Source of the DNA: Brevundimonas sp. LM2
GTDB lineage: Bacteria > Pseudomonadota > Alphaproteobacteria > Caulobacterales > Caulobacteraceae
Direction of reading: 5' to 3'
Assembly: GCF_002002865.1 (NCBI RefSeq)
Contig: NZ_CP019508.1
Coordinates: 2,026,501-2,090,500 of the forward strand
DNA: 64,000 bases
Below the pieces are notes generated by a model, which saw only the letters and a list, made by a program, of their open reading frames with translations, was not told where the DNA came from and did not search any database. Shown one piece after another: positions 1-10,055 of this stretch. How positions within the stretch are numbered: the stretch's first letter is position 1; each line of letters starts with the position of its first letter. Both the position numbers and the translations under genes were made by a program.

Positions 1-117
1 TCAGTCGGGGATGCCCCCCCGAGTTACGCGGTACATGAAACATGGGCCTTGGTAGCGACTCCGCGCGATTCGTCATCCCTTCCGGGTCAAATCGCGATCA
101 ACTCTGCGCGAAAGGGC

Positions 118-1065
118 CTAGACGTCGAAGTCCAGGCCGAACTGGGCATAGAGGGCGCGGCTGTCCTGCCATTTCGGATCGACCTTGACGGTCAGGAACA
201 GGTGCACCGGCCGGTCGAGCAGCTCGGTCAACTCCTCGCGCGACTTCTGGCCGATCCATTTCAGCGTCTGGCCGCCCTTGCCCAGCACGATCGGGCGCTG
301 GCTCTCGCGTTCGACATAGATGGTCTGTTCGATGCGGGCCGAGCCGTCGGCCTTCTCGTCGAAGGCGGTGGTCTCCACCGCCGCCGAATAGGGCAGTTCC
401 TCGTGCACCCGCAGATAGACCTTCTCGCGCGTGATCTCGGCCGCCAGCACCCGGATCGGCACGTCGGCGGACTGGTCCTCGGGGTACAGCCAGTGCCCCT
501 CGGGCATCGACCGGGCCAGGCGCTGCTTCAGGTCGTCGACCCCGTCGCCCGACAGGGCCGAGATCATATAGACCTCGGAATAGACGCCGGTCTCGAACAG
601 GGCGTGGGACAGGGCCAGCAGGGTGTCGCGGCGCATGCCGTCGATCTTGTTCAGCGCCAGGATCACCTGGGTCCCGGTCGACTTCAGATTGGCGATGATG
701 GTCTCGGTGTCCTCGGCCGAGCGGCGATCCGCGGCCTCGCCCGACTTGCCTTCCGAGGCGATGTGGGAGGCGGCGTCGATCAGGTGCACGACCACGTCCG
801 CATCGTTGGCCCCGCCCCAGGCCGAGGCGACCATGGCGCGGTCCAGCCGGCGGCGCGGGGTGAAGATGCCGGGCGTGTCGACCAGCACGATCTGGCTCTC
901 GCCCTCCATGGCGATGCCGCGCACGGGGAACCGCGTGGTCTGCACCTTCTGGGTCACGATCGAGACCTTGGACCCCGTCAGCCGGTTGACCAGCGTCGAC
1001 TTGCCGGCGTTCGGCGCGCCGATGATCGCGGCGAAGCCCGCGCGGGGGTTGGTGGGTTCGGTCAA
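118..1065 (-). CDS. era: GTPase Era, 30S ribosome maturation
   Basis: Era is a GTPase that binds 16S rRNA and helps mature the small ribosomal subunit. The 315-residue product has the P-loop GAPNAGKST near residues 17-25, the G3 motif DTPG, the G4 motif NKID, and a C-terminal KH-type RNA-binding domain with a GKGG turn. Length is normal for the family. The chosen start is TTG at 1065, which places the P-loop where Era proteins have it. This TTG shares TTGA with the rnc stop codon, so the two genes look translationally coupled. It is the last gene of the long minus-strand run. The 117 bases beyond it hold no gene that I can see. Confidence 0.96.
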   Translation of the reverse strand: MTEPTNPRAGFAAIIGAPNAGKSTLVNRLTGSKVSIVTQKVQTTRFPVRGIAMEGESQIVLVDTPGIFTPRRRLDRAMVASAWGGANDADVVVHLIDAASHIASEGKSGEAADRRSAEDTETIIANLKSTGTQVILALNKIDGMRRDTLLALSHALFETGVYSEVYMISALSGDGVDDLKQRLARSMPEGHWLYPEDQSADVPIRVLAAEITREKVYLRVHEELPYSAAVETTAFDEKADGSARIEQTIYVERESQRPIVLGKGGQTLKWIGQKSREELTELLDRPVHLFLTVKVDPKWQDSRALYAQFGLDFDV

Positions 1066-1775
1066 ATCACGCCTTCACGTTGGAGCATGGCCGTCGCGGC
1101 CTTCTTTTCCGCGTCCTGACGCGAACGTCCCGGCGCGGTCAAGGGTTCGACGCCCTCGATGGAAACCTCGACCGTGAAGGTCGGGGCATGGTCGGAGCCT
1201 GTCTGGGCCACGACGCGGTAGGTGGGCAGGGGTCGGCCGTGCCCCTGGGCCCATTCCTGCAGCGCGGACTTGGGGTTGTTCAGGGCCCGCGGCGGGGGCG
1301 AGGCCAGTTCCTCAGCCCAGGCCCGATCGAACACGGCCCGCGCCGCGTCCAGCCCGGCATCCAGGAAGACGGCGGCCAGCAGGGCCTCCATGGCATCGGC
1401 GACCACGCCCTCCTTGCGCCGACCGCCGGTCTTGGACTCGCCGGGCGACAGCCGCAGGGCGTCGCCGACCTTCAGTCGCTCGCCGACCCTGCCGCAGGCG
1501 TGCTTGTCGACCAGGGCGTGCAGGCGCGACGACAGTTCGCCCTCGTCGGCGGCCGGGAAGTCCTGATGCAGCCGCTGGGCCACCAGCAGGCCCAGCACCC
1601 GGTCCCCCAGGAACTCCAGCCGCTCGTTGTGGCGCGCGGGCTTGCCGGCGGCCTTGTCGGCCCCCTCCCCCACGCTGGAATGGGTCAGGGCCCGCTCCAG
1701 CAGGGTGGGGTCCCGAAAATCGTGGCCGAGGCGTTCGACCAGAGCGGTCACCGCCTCTGCCCTCACGTTCGCCAT
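1062..1775 (-). CDS. rnc: Ribonuclease III
   Basis: RNase III cleaves double-stranded RNA in rRNA processing and mRNA decay. The 237-residue product has the catalytic-domain signature NERLEFLGD near residue 48, a second acidic cluster around DAMEALLAAVFLD, and a C-terminal double-stranded-RNA-binding domain beginning near NPKSALQEWAQ. The frame is open 84 bases further upstream, but the ATG at 1775 overlaps the lepB stop (TGATG) and gives a normal-length protein, so I use it. The order lepB-rnc-era is widely conserved in bacteria. Confidence 0.96.
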   Translation of the reverse strand: MANVRAEAVTALVERLGHDFRDPTLLERALTHSSVGEGADKAAGKPARHNERLEFLGDRVLGLLVAQRLHQDFPAADEGELSSRLHALVDKHACGRVGERLKVGDALRLSPGESKTGGRRKEGVVADAMEALLAAVFLDAGLDAARAVFDRAWAEELASPPPRALNNPKSALQEWAQGHGRPLPTYRVVAQTGSDHAPTFTVEVSIEGVEPLTAPGRSRQDAEKKAATAMLQREGVI

Positions 1776-2878
1776 CAGTCGAGAATCTTGAAGAACCGGT
1801 CGAGACGGATGTTCGCGAACCAGCTGATCGGGTTCCACAGGGAGGCTCCGGGCTCCCATGAGAACATGATGATCTCGGCCTTGCCGACCAGGTTCTCGTC
1901 CGGCACCAAGCCGACGCCGGCCGAGGCCTGGACCCGGCTGTCGATCGAGTTGTCGCGGTTGTCGCCCATCATGAAATAGTGGCCGAGCGGGACCTCATAG
2001 ACGCCGGTGTCGTCCAGATCGCCCCCGGGACCGAAGTCCTGGGTCTCGAAGGTGCGGCCGTTGGGCAGGGTCTCGCGGACCTTGGTGACCGGACGCGGGC
2101 CGAAGACGTCGACCACTTCCGAGGCCCCGACGACCACGTCCTTAACCGCGACGCCGTTGATGTGCAGCCTGTTGTTGATCATCTGCACCTGATCGCCCGG
2201 CAGGCCGATCACGCGTTTGATATAGTCGGTCTTGTCGTCGCGCGGCAGTTTGAACACCACGATGTCGCCCCGCGCCGGTGCGCGGCCCAGCACGCGATCC
2301 TCGCCCAGCGGCAGGTTGATCGGGAGGCCGGACGAGAATTTGGAATAGCCATAGGCCCACTTCGACACGACGATGTAGTCGCCCTCGTAGAGGTTGGGCT
2401 CCATCGAGGCCGAGGGAATGGTGAAGGGCTGGAACAGCAGGACCCGCAGGACGAAGGCGATGGCCAGCGCCACGACGATGGTCTTGACGATCTCCAGGGT
2501 CTCCGACGCGGCGGAACCGCCATCGTCGTCGTCATCCTTGGCCGAGACGCGGGCCCCGGGGGGGATCGTTTCCTTGCGGTCGTCGAACGGCGCGTCGCCC
2601 TTGTCGCTCCAGATCGGCGGCGGAGTCGCAGAGCCCGAGCCGGAGGCCGTGGCCGTCGGTGCGGAGGGTTCGGCGAGCGCGGGCGACGCCGCCGCCGCGG
2701 TCGGCTCGATCGAGGCGTCCGGCATGGCGTCGCGCTCGACCTCGACCGCCTGACCGTCGATCTCGGTCGGCTGGTCCAGATCGGGATCGGACCAGACGAA
2801 GGGCTCTGCCGACGGGTCGTAGTCCCCCAGCGGGGGGTGCTGTGCGGGCGTCGTCGCGCTGGCCTGCTCGTTGCTCAT
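1775..2878 (-). CDS. lepB: Signal peptidase I with long acidic N-terminal extension
   Basis: LepB removes signal peptides from exported proteins at the inner membrane. The catalytic serine lies in PSASMEPNL, the lysine in KRVIGLPGD, and the late box GDNRDNSIDSR is present. A single membrane segment (about TIVVALAIAFVLRVLLF) precedes the catalytic domain. At 367 residues the protein is longer than usual, because roughly 135 residues rich in Ala, Pro, Asp and Glu come before the membrane segment. They look disordered and would be cytoplasmic. The start is the ATG at 2878. An in-frame start 48 bases upstream exists but has nothing to recommend it. The 61 bases before the gene hold no other feature. 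Confidence 0.95.
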   Translation of the reverse strand: MSNEQASATTPAQHPPLGDYDPSAEPFVWSDPDLDQPTEIDGQAVEVERDAMPDASIEPTAAAASPALAEPSAPTATASGSGSATPPPIWSDKGDAPFDDRKETIPPGARVSAKDDDDDGGSAASETLEIVKTIVVALAIAFVLRVLLFQPFTIPSASMEPNLYEGDYIVVSKWAYGYSKFSSGLPINLPLGEDRVLGRAPARGDIVVFKLPRDDKTDYIKRVIGLPGDQVQMINNRLHINGVAVKDVVVGASEVVDVFGPRPVTKVRETLPNGRTFETQDFGPGGDLDDTGVYEVPLGHYFMMGDNRDNSIDSRVQASAGVGLVPDENLVGKAEIIMFSWEPGASLWNPISWFANIRLDRFFKILD

Positions 2879-2939
2879 CGTGTGGAAGCCTGTCCCCGGC
2901 CGCTGGCTGCGGTCTCTTCGTCGCACGGGTATATCCCGA

Positions 2940-3341
2940 TTACGCCATCGGCAAGGCTTCGATCACCACGAAGGCGAGTGCATAGGGGTGCTCGTCCGAA
3001 AGCGTCAGATGAATGCGCGCGGTGTGGCCCGGCGGTGTCAGTCGGGCCAGATGGTCGGCGGCCGGGCCGGTCAGGGCCAGGGTCGGCTGGCCCGATCGCA
3101 GGTTCACCACCCCCATGTCCTTCCAGTAGACGTCGCGACGCATGCCGGTGCCCAGGGCCTTGGCGCAGGCCTCCTTGGCGGCGAACCGCTTGGCGTAGCT
3201 CCAGGCCGCATCCGGCTTGCGCTCGGACCGCACGCGCTCGGTCTCGGTGAAGCAGCGGTTGCGGAACCGGTCGCCGAACCGGTCCAGCGAGGCCTGGATG
3301 CGCCGGATGTCGGTCAGATCGGCCCCCACCCCCAGGATCAC
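2940..3341 (-). CDS. acpS: Holo-[acyl-carrier-protein] synthase
   Basis: AcpS transfers the phosphopantetheine arm of coenzyme A to acyl carrier protein. The 133-residue product carries the N-terminal [10 protein letters not shown] motif, whose Asp binds Mg, and the [14 protein letters not shown] motif that supplies the Glu ligand. Both are hallmarks of the AcpS-type phosphopantetheinyl transferases. The start is GTG at 3341, sharing GTGA with the pdxJ stop, so translation is probably coupled. The pdxJ-acpS pairing is common in proteobacteria. Confidence 0.95.
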   Translation of the reverse strand: MILGVGADLTDIRRIQASLDRFGDRFRNRCFTETERVRSERKPDAAWSYAKRFAAKEACAKALGTGMRRDVYWKDMGVVNLRSGQPTLALTGPAADHLARLTPPGHTARIHLTLSDEHPYALAFVVIEALPMA

Positions 3342-4108
3342 GCCGCCGTCTCCAGCCCCCGGGCCGCGTCCATCAATCCCCGCATCCGCGCGATGGCCGG
3401 ACCCAGGCCGACGAAGATGGCCTCGCCGATCAGGAAATGGCCGATGTTCAGCTCCATCACCTCGGGGATGGCCGCGATCGCCGCGACGGTGTCGTAGTCG
3501 ATGCCGTGCCCGGCGTGGACTTCCAGCCCCAGGCCGCTGGCCCGGGCGGCCCCCGCCCGCAGGGCCGTCAGTTCGCTTGCGGCGCGCTCGGCATCACCCT
3601 CGCGTACGGCGTCGCAATAGGCCCCGGTGTGCAGTTCGACCACGGCGGCGCCGCTGCGATGGGCGGCGTCGATCTGGGCGGGGTCGGCCCCGATGAAGAG
3701 GGAGACGCGCGATCCGGCGTCGTTCAGCCGCGCCACCACGGGCGTGATCCAGTTGTGGCCGCCGGCGACGTCCAGACCGCCCTCGGTGGTGCGCTCCTCG
3801 CGCTTCTCGGGCACCAGACAGACGGCGTGCGGACGATGGACCAGGGCGATGTCCAGCATCTCCTGCGTCACCGCCATCTCCAGATTCAGCGGCTGGGCCT
3901 GTTCCCGCAACAGGGCCGACAGCCCGTCCAGATCGGCGTCGGAGATATGGCGGCGATCCTCGCGCAGATGGGCGGTGATGCCGTCGGCCCCGGCCGCCAG
4001 CGCCTCTCGCGCGGCCCGCACCGGGTCTGGCGACAGACCGCCCCGCGCGTTCCGCACGGTGGCCACGTGGTCGATATTGACCCCCAGCCGGATGCGGGAC
4101 GAGATCAT
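3338..4108 (-). CDS. pdxJ: Pyridoxine 5'-phosphate synthase
   Basis: PdxJ condenses deoxyxylulose 5-phosphate with 3-amino-2-oxopropyl phosphate to make pyridoxine 5'-phosphate in the DXP-dependent vitamin B6 pathway. The product has the N-terminal [17 protein letters not shown] motif, the [14 protein letters not shown] segment, and the late [11 protein letters not shown] and [14 protein letters not shown] motifs expected of this TIM-barrel enzyme. It has 256 residues. The ATG at 4108 shares ATGA with the pyrE stop. A longer open frame upstream is a shadow of pyrE. Confidence 0.96.
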   Translation of the reverse strand: MISSRIRLGVNIDHVATVRNARGGLSPDPVRAAREALAAGADGITAHLREDRRHISDADLDGLSALLREQAQPLNLEMAVTQEMLDIALVHRPHAVCLVPEKREERTTEGGLDVAGGHNWITPVVARLNDAGSRVSLFIGADPAQIDAAHRSGAAVVELHTGAYCDAVREGDAERAASELTALRAGAARASGLGLEVHAGHGIDYDTVAAIAAIPEVMELNIGHFLIGEAIFVGLGPAIARMRGLMDAARGLETAA

Positions 4109-4689
4109 TTTGCCAGCCGCCGGCTGCCCGGATCCTCGACCGGCAGGGCCGCCAGCTCGGGCGGCAGGGAATCGGCCGGATAGGCCGGCACATCCAGGGT
4201 GGCCAGGGCGATCAGCGGCACGCCGACGTCGGCCCGGCCGCCGGAGCGATCGACGATACAGGCGGCCGCCACGACATCGCCGCCCGCCTCGCGGATGGCG
4301 GCGATGCATTCGCGACTGGACAGGCCCGTGGTGACGATGTCCTCGACCATGACGACCTTCTCGCCCGGCGCGATGTGGAAGCCGCGCCGCAGTTTGAACG
4401 CCCCGTCCTCGCGCTCGACGTACATCGACCGCACCTTGAGGTGTTTCGCCGTCTCATAGCCGGGGATGATGCCCCCGACGGCGGGCGAGATGGCGACGTC
4501 AACCGGTCCCACGGTCGCGACGATCTTCTCCGCCAGGGCCTGGCACAGACGCGCGCAGCGGGCCCCGTCCATGAACACCAGGTTCTTCTGCAGGAAGACC
4601 GGGCTGTGCAGGCCGGAGGACAGGACGAAATGGCCCTCGCGCAGGGCGTGGGCGGCGCGGAATTCGTTGAGGACGTCTTCGGAGGTCAT
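4105..4689 (-). CDS. pyrE: Orotate phosphoribosyltransferase
   Basis: PyrE joins orotate to PRPP to make orotidine 5'-monophosphate in pyrimidine synthesis. The 194-residue product has the PRPP-binding signature [13 protein letters not shown] near residues 111-123, preceded by the flexible-loop region with basic residues and [12 protein letters not shown]. It starts at ATG 4689, 38 bases after the TPR-like gene, and overlaps pdxJ by four bases. Confidence 0.95.
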   Translation of the reverse strand: MTSEDVLNEFRAAHALREGHFVLSSGLHSPVFLQKNLVFMDGARCARLCQALAEKIVATVGPVDVAISPAVGGIIPGYETAKHLKVRSMYVEREDGAFKLRRGFHIAPGEKVVMVEDIVTTGLSSRECIAAIREAGGDVVAAACIVDRSGGRADVGVPLIALATLDVPAYPADSLPPELAALPVEDPGSRRLAK

Positions 4690-4727
4690 GCGCCGGTCTT
4701 AGGACCAAGCGCGCGCGACGGGAAGCG

Positions 4728-5018
4728 TCACCGTGCCAATCGGGCGTCGCATTCCGTCACACCGGCGGCGATGCCGAGTTCGGCGTAGAGGCCCCGCGCC
4801 TCGGTCCAGTCCAGCGTGGCCTCCCCCGGTTGGTCCAGATCGTCGAGCGCCAGGGCCTTCAGCCGCAATGCATTGGCCAGATCGAGCCGATGGGTGGACT
4901 GTCCGGCATAGATGCCGACGGCTTCGGTCGCCAGCGACAGCGCCTCGACCGCGCGGCCCGCCAGGCGCGCCGCGTCCGACCGATGGCGCAGGTCATGCGC
5001 GTGTTCCAGATCGTCCAC
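4728..5018 (-). CDS. Small TPR-like hypothetical protein
   Basis: This is a 96-residue soluble protein of unknown function. It is Ala- and Leu-rich with helical periodicity that resembles two tetratricopeptide helix pairs (about residues 18-35 and 43-80), so a protein-binding role is possible. There is no catalytic motif, signal peptide or membrane segment. The start is GTG at 5018, 20 bases after the lolD stop, and codon use matches the neighbours. It sits between lolD and pyrE on the same strand and is probably co-transcribed. Confidence 0.65.
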   Translation of the reverse strand: MDDLEHAHDLRHRSDAARLAGRAVEALSLATEAVGIYAGQSTHRLDLANALRLKALALDDLDQPGEATLDWTEARGLYAELGIAAGVTECDARLAR

Positions 5019-5038
5019 AGGGCGCTCCCTTCCGTACG

Positions 5039-5732
<694 letters not shown>

Positions 5733-5740
<8 letters not shown>

Positions 5741-7034
5741 AACGCAGGGCCTCGACCGGATCGATGCGGGACGCCGACCACGACGGCGGCAGGCTGGCGA
5801 CGCAGCTCATGACCAGGGACCAGACGGCGACCCAGAAGACGTCGACGGGATCGACCTCGGCCGGGATGGCGTCCAGCATATAGACGTCGGCGTTGAACAG
5901 CTGGACCCCGGTGATGGCCTCGAGGAAATGCTGGATCGGGCCGATGTTCAGGCAGAACAGCAGGCCCAGGGTCAGGCCCGCCAGGGTGCCGGCCACGCCG
6001 ATGGTCGCCCCGGCCATGAAGAAGATGCGCAGGATCGCGGCCGGGCTGGCCCCGATGGTGCGCAGGATGGCGATGTCGCGCCCCTTGTTCTTCACCAGCA
6101 TGACGATGCCGGAGATGATGTTCATGGCGGCGATGGCCACGACCAGTCCCAAAATTATCGACATGGCGACCCGCTCCACCCGCAGGGCACCCCAGAAGGC
6201 GGCCAGACGGTCGCGCCAGTCCTGGACGAAGGCCCCCGGTCCGGCGGCTGTGGCGACGGGCTCGAGATAGTCCTGGACCCGGTCGGGATCGTCGACCTTC
6301 ATCTCGATGACGTCCCAGACGCCCTCCTTGCCGAAGAACAGCTGGGCCTGTTCCAGGGGCATGAAGATGAAGGCCCGGTCGTAGTCCGCCGCGCCCGAGG
6401 TGTAGGTGCCGCCGACGATATAGGTCTTCTCCAGCCCGCCCAAATTGCCGAAGGCCGAGTCGGCCCCGGACGGCGAATAGATCTGGATCGGATCCCCGAC
6501 GCGCAGCCCCAGCTGGTCCGCCAGGGCCTGGCCGATCAGGATGTTGTCGCCGCCATAGGCCCCTCGGCCGAAGCTGGCCCGGGCCTCGGCCGACATGCTG
6601 GACGAGACATAGGACATGGTGTCGATGTCGGCCGGACGCAGCCCGCGCACGAAGGCTCCGGTCGTCTGGCCACCGGCCCGAATCAGGGCCTGGGATTCGG
6701 TCAGGGGGCTGACGCTGACCACGCCGGGCACGCCGCGCAGCCGATCCACTACCGCGTCGCGATCGGGCGCGGTCAGGACCTGGCCCTGCACATACATATG
6801 CCCGTTGAAGCTCAGCATCCGGCCCAGCAGTTCGTTGCGGAACCCGGCCATGATGCTCATCACGCTGATCAGCACGGCGACGGCCAGCATGATGCCGATG
6901 AAGCTGATGATGGCGATGGTCGCCACCCCGCCCTCCTTGCGCTTGGCGCGCAGGTAGCGGAGCGCCAGGCCGATCTCCCAGGCGGAGAAGGCCCCGGCGG
7001 GCTTGGGCGGGGCCCCCAGCGGCGTCGTGGTCAA
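5733..7034 (-). CDS. Lipoprotein-releasing ABC transporter permease, LolC/LolE family
   Basis: This is the membrane partner of the downstream LolD. One hydrophobic segment lies near residues 38-65 ([20 protein letters not shown]). A large periplasmic domain follows, then three membrane segments in the C-terminal third ([20 protein letters not shown] and beyond): the LolC/LolE four-segment layout. It has 433 residues. Only one such permease gene is visible, so it may act as a homodimer, or a second copy may lie elsewhere. The start is TTG at 7034, sharing TTGA with the proS stop. A longer frame further upstream only shadows proS. Confidence 0.9.
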
Positions 7035-8344
7035 CCGATACGCTCCATCGCCTGGTCCAGCGGCAGGGTCGACTTCTCGCCCGAGGCCCGGCGTTTCAGC
7101 TCGACCACGCCCTCGGCCACGCCCTTGGGACCGATGACCAGCTGCCACGGGATGCCGATCAGGTCGGCGGTGGCGAACTTGCCGCCCGGCCGCTCGTCGG
7201 TGTCGTCGTACAGGACCGACTTGCCCGCCGCCTCCAGGGCCTCGACCGCCGCCTCGCAGGCCTCGCAGACGGCCGGGTCGTTGGCGCGCAGGTTGATGAC
7301 CACGACGTCGAACGGCGCGACAGAGTCGGGCCAGATGATGCCGGCGTCGTCATGACTGGCCTCGATGATGGCCCCCAGCAAACGTGACACCCCGACGCCA
7401 TAGCTGCCCATGTGCACCTCGGTGTCCTGCCCGTCGGGCCCCGCCACCTTGGCCTTCATCGGGGCAGAGTATTTGGTGCCGAAATAGAAGATGTGGCCGA
7501 CCTCGATGCCGCGCGCGGTCAGCCGGTCGGCCTCGGCCGTCTGGCTGTCGAATTGGGCGGCGTCGTGCATTTCCTCGGTCGCGGCATAGAGCGACGTCCG
7601 CTGATCAACGATTGACTGCAGGTCGTTCCAGTCCACGTCCGCGCCGGGCGCGGGCATTTCGACCAGCTGGCGATCGCAGAACACCTGGCTCTCGCCGGTC
7701 TCGGCCAGGACGATGAATTCGTGGCTCAGATCGCCGCCGATCGGACCGGTGTCCGCCCGCATCGGCACCGCCTTCAGCCCCATCCGGGCAAAGGTGTTCA
7801 GATAGGCCACGAACATCCGGTTATAGGCCCGCCGCGCCGCCGCCTCGTCGATGTCGAAGCTGTAGGCGTCCTTCATCAGGAACTCGCGCCCGCGCATCAC
7901 CCCGAACCGGGGCCGGCGCTCGTCGCGGAATTTCCACTGGATGTGAAACAGGTTCAGCGGCAGCGCCTTGTAGCTCTTGACGAAACTGCGGAAGATGTCG
8001 GTGATCATCTCCTCATTGGTGGGGCCGTACAGCAGCTCGCGCTCGTGCCGGTCGGTGATGCGCAGCATCTCGGGGCCATAGGCGTCGTACCGCCCCGATT
8101 CCCGCCACAGGTCCGCCAATTGCAGGGTCGGCATCAGCACCTCGACGGCCCCGGCCCGCTCCTGCTCCTCGCGCACGATCTGCTCGATCCGGTTGAGCAC
8201 GCGCAGGCCCAGCGGCAGCCAGGCATAGATGCCCGCGGCCTCCTGCTTGATCATGCCGGCGCGCAGCATCAGCTGATGCGAGATGATCTGGGCGTCCGAG
8301 GGCGCTTCTTTGAGCGTGGGCAGGAAATAGCGCGACAGGCGCAT
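7031..8344 (-). CDS. proS: Prolyl-tRNA synthetase, short alphaproteobacterial form
   Basis: ProS charges tRNA-Pro with proline. The protein contains class II motif 2 ([21 protein letters not shown] region), motif 3 ([16 protein letters not shown]) and a C-terminal anticodon-binding domain from about residue 340. At 437 residues it lacks the large INS editing domain found between motifs 2 and 3 of the roughly 570-residue E. coli enzyme. That short form is known in alphaproteobacteria, where mischarged Ala-tRNA-Pro is usually edited in trans. The ATG at 8344 begins the conserved [14 protein letters not shown]-terminus. The 69 bases upstream hold no other gene. Confidence 0.95.
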   Translation of the reverse strand: MRLSRYFLPTLKEAPSDAQIISHQLMLRAGMIKQEAAGIYAWLPLGLRVLNRIEQIVREEQERAGAVEVLMPTLQLADLWRESGRYDAYGPEMLRITDRHERELLYGPTNEEMITDIFRSFVKSYKALPLNLFHIQWKFRDERRPRFGVMRGREFLMKDAYSFDIDEAAARRAYNRMFVAYLNTFARMGLKAVPMRADTGPIGGDLSHEFIVLAETGESQVFCDRQLVEMPAPGADVDWNDLQSIVDQRTSLYAATEEMHDAAQFDSQTAEADRLTARGIEVGHIFYFGTKYSAPMKAKVAGPDGQDTEVHMGSYGVGVSRLLGAIIEASHDDAGIIWPDSVAPFDVVVINLRANDPAVCEACEAAVEALEAAGKSVLYDDTDERPGGKFATADLIGIPWQLVIGPKGVAEGVVELKRRASGEKSTLPLDQAMERIG

Positions 8345-8413
8345 GAGCGTCTCGGATCGTAAAGCTTCGGGGCGACCAGCTTTAGCCGGGACCACGGGGC
8401 AAAAGCTAGGCGC

Positions 8414-8677
8414 TCAGACGCCCGGCGGCGCCAGGTCCGGCAGCGGCATCCAGCCGATGAAGACCAGGAACATCACAAAGGCCCAGACGATCAGGGCGAC
8501 CCAGGTGGTGGTGAAGAATTTCTTCTTCAGGTTCGGCGTCTTGGGCGCCCCCCACTGGCTGCCATCGGTCGGCGGCTCGTGGGTTTCGGCCGAGGTGCCC
8601 AGCGGCAGGATGCCGAACAGCACCACCCACCAGACCACGACATAGATGGCGAACATGGTCACGGGACCGATGGGCAT
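8414..8677 (-). CDS. DUF1467 family two-helix membrane protein
   Basis: This 87-residue protein of unknown function has two predicted membrane helices (about residues 5-28 and 58-78), joined by a polar loop of about 28 residues that contains basic KKKFF just before the second helix. It matches the DUF1467 family, small proteins of alphaproteobacteria often found beside mce and proS, as here. The ATG at 8677 overlaps the mce stop as TGATG, so translation is coupled. Confidence 0.8.
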   Translation of the reverse strand: MPIGPVTMFAIYVVVWWVVLFGILPLGTSAETHEPPTDGSQWGAPKTPNLKKKFFTTTWVALIVWAFVMFLVFIGWMPLPDLAPPGV

Positions 8678-9099
8678 CAGTGGGTCTCCTTGGGGGTTTC
8701 CATCAGCTCGACCAGGACTCCGCCCATGTCCTTGGGATGCAGAAACAGGATCGGCGTGCCGTGGGCCCCGAGGCGGGGCTCGCCGGTGCCCAGCAGGGTC
8801 GCGCCCTTGGCCCGTAGCGCGTCGCGCGCGGCCAGGATGTCCTCGACCTCGAAACAGACGTGGTGCTGCCCGCCCCTGGGGTTCTTGGCCAGGAAGCCGT
8901 GGATCGGGCTGTCGTCGCCCAGCGGCTCGATCAGTTCGATCTGGCTGTTGGGCAGGTCGATGAAACAGACCCGCACCCCCTGGGCCGGCAGGTCGAACGG
9001 CGCGCCGGCCGCGGTGGCCCCGAGCAGATCGCGGTACAGGGCGACGCTGGTCTCGATGGACGGCGTGGCGATGCCGACATGGTTCAGTCTTCCGATCAT
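8677..9099 (-). CDS. mce: Methylmalonyl-CoA epimerase
   Basis: Mce interconverts the R and S forms of methylmalonyl-CoA, linking propionyl-CoA breakdown to succinyl-CoA. The 140-residue product is a VOC-fold protein with metal-ligand positions visible as His in RLNHVGIA (residue 7), His in GQHHVCFEV and Glu in GVLVELME near the end, plus IELIEPL in the middle. It starts at ATG 9099, eight bases after the upstream gene ends. Methylmalonyl-CoA mutase itself is not in this window. Confidence 0.92.
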   Translation of the reverse strand: MIGRLNHVGIATPSIETSVALYRDLLGATAAGAPFDLPAQGVRVCFIDLPNSQIELIEPLGDDSPIHGFLAKNPRGGQHHVCFEVEDILAARDALRAKGATLLGTGEPRLGAHGTPILFLHPKDMGGVLVELMETPKETH

Positions 9100-9106
9100 G
9101 CGCAGC

Positions 9107-10051
9107 CTATGACCCCTCGACCGCCCCCGGGCAAGCCGCGCCCAGTCCCGGCGCCCGCAGGGCCAGCAGGATCGATCGTCGCACCTCGGCCGCCATCAGG
9201 TCGGCGTCGTCGAGGATACAGCCCACCACGGTGTTCGAGTTGGGGGCCAGAAGGCCATAGGGCTGGTCCAGCGCCTCCAGCCTCTGCCGCGCCGCGTCCA
9301 GCGCGGCCGGCGCCGCCGCGACCACCTCGGGGTCACGACTGACCAGGGTCATCTCGTGCAGCGCCTCGCCCGAGCTGGGGAAGTCATAGGCGGCGTCGTC
9401 ATAGGGCGTCAGCCGCGCCGACAGCCGGTCCGGGGCGTCCGTGTCGCCGGGAAACTTGCCCTCCTGGCTGGCCGAGAAGACCAGCGCCTCCCCCTCCTCC
9501 GGCACCACCAGGATATAGGCGTGGCGCGGGAACAGCAGATACTGCGCCATCCATTTGGTCACCCAGACCAGCGGGGCCTCGTCCGGCCCCAGGGCATGGG
9601 CCCCGACATAGACGCCGGGCGGCAGGACCCGGCCGTCGATCCGCCCGTTCACCGCCTGGATCCGGTCGACCATGACCTGATCCAACAGGAAGGTGCCCCC
9701 CTCCAGCGCGTCCTCGAAATGCCCGCGGATCGCAGCCGGGGTGGGGTCGGGTCCGAGCTCGCCGCCGTAGATCACCTCGAAGGCCTCCTCCGAGGTCGGA
9801 CGCCCGGCCGGGACGCTGAACCACAGCACGCCCAGCTCATGCGCGGTGCGCGCCGCCGGGTCCTCGCCACGGAAGGTCGACAGGCTCAGCGCCAGATTGA
9901 CCACGGCGAACAGGACGACCAACCCCCCCACCCCCTGCCCCGCGATCACCGCCCATTTGCGCCAGCCGCTGAGGGGGTGGCGGGCGTGGCGCACGCGTTC
10001 GCGCAGCCGCCGCGCCCGGTCCCGAACCCTGTCCGAAACCGGGCCCGCCAC
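9107..10051 (-). CDS. Membrane-anchored hypothetical protein with PNSNT motif
   Basis: I do not recognise this 314-residue protein. It has an Arg-rich cytoplasmic N-terminus (residues 1-30), one hydrophobic segment (about 33-55), and a large domain on the far side. The domain includes WVTKWMAQYLLFPRHAYILV and, near residues 267-277, APNSNTVVGCIL, in which Asn-Ser-Asn-Thr and a nearby Cys stand out. The PNSNT string resembles motifs in other uncharacterised periplasmic families, but I cannot assign a function. The start is GTG at 10051, five bases after the RNase J stop, which suggests coupling. Confidence 0.72.
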   Translation of the reverse strand: MAGPVSDRVRDRARRLRERVRHARHPLSGWRKWAVIAGQGVGGLVVLFAVVNLALSLSTFRGEDPAARTAHELGVLWFSVPAGRPTSEEAFEVIYGGELGPDPTPAAIRGHFEDALEGGTFLLDQVMVDRIQAVNGRIDGRVLPPGVYVGAHALGPDEAPLVWVTKWMAQYLLFPRHAYILVVPEEGEALVFSASQEGKFPGDTDAPDRLSARLTPYDDAAYDFPSSGEALHEMTLVSRDPEVVAAAPAALDAARQRLEALDQPYGLLAPNSNTVVGCILDDADLMAAEVRRSILLALRAPGLGAACPGAVEGS

Positions 10052-10055
10052 GACC

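Noticed and set aside
1..117. Possible gene or strong terminator beyond era
   Set aside because: Only a short GGGGATGCCCC hairpin and no open frame with coding character are visible.
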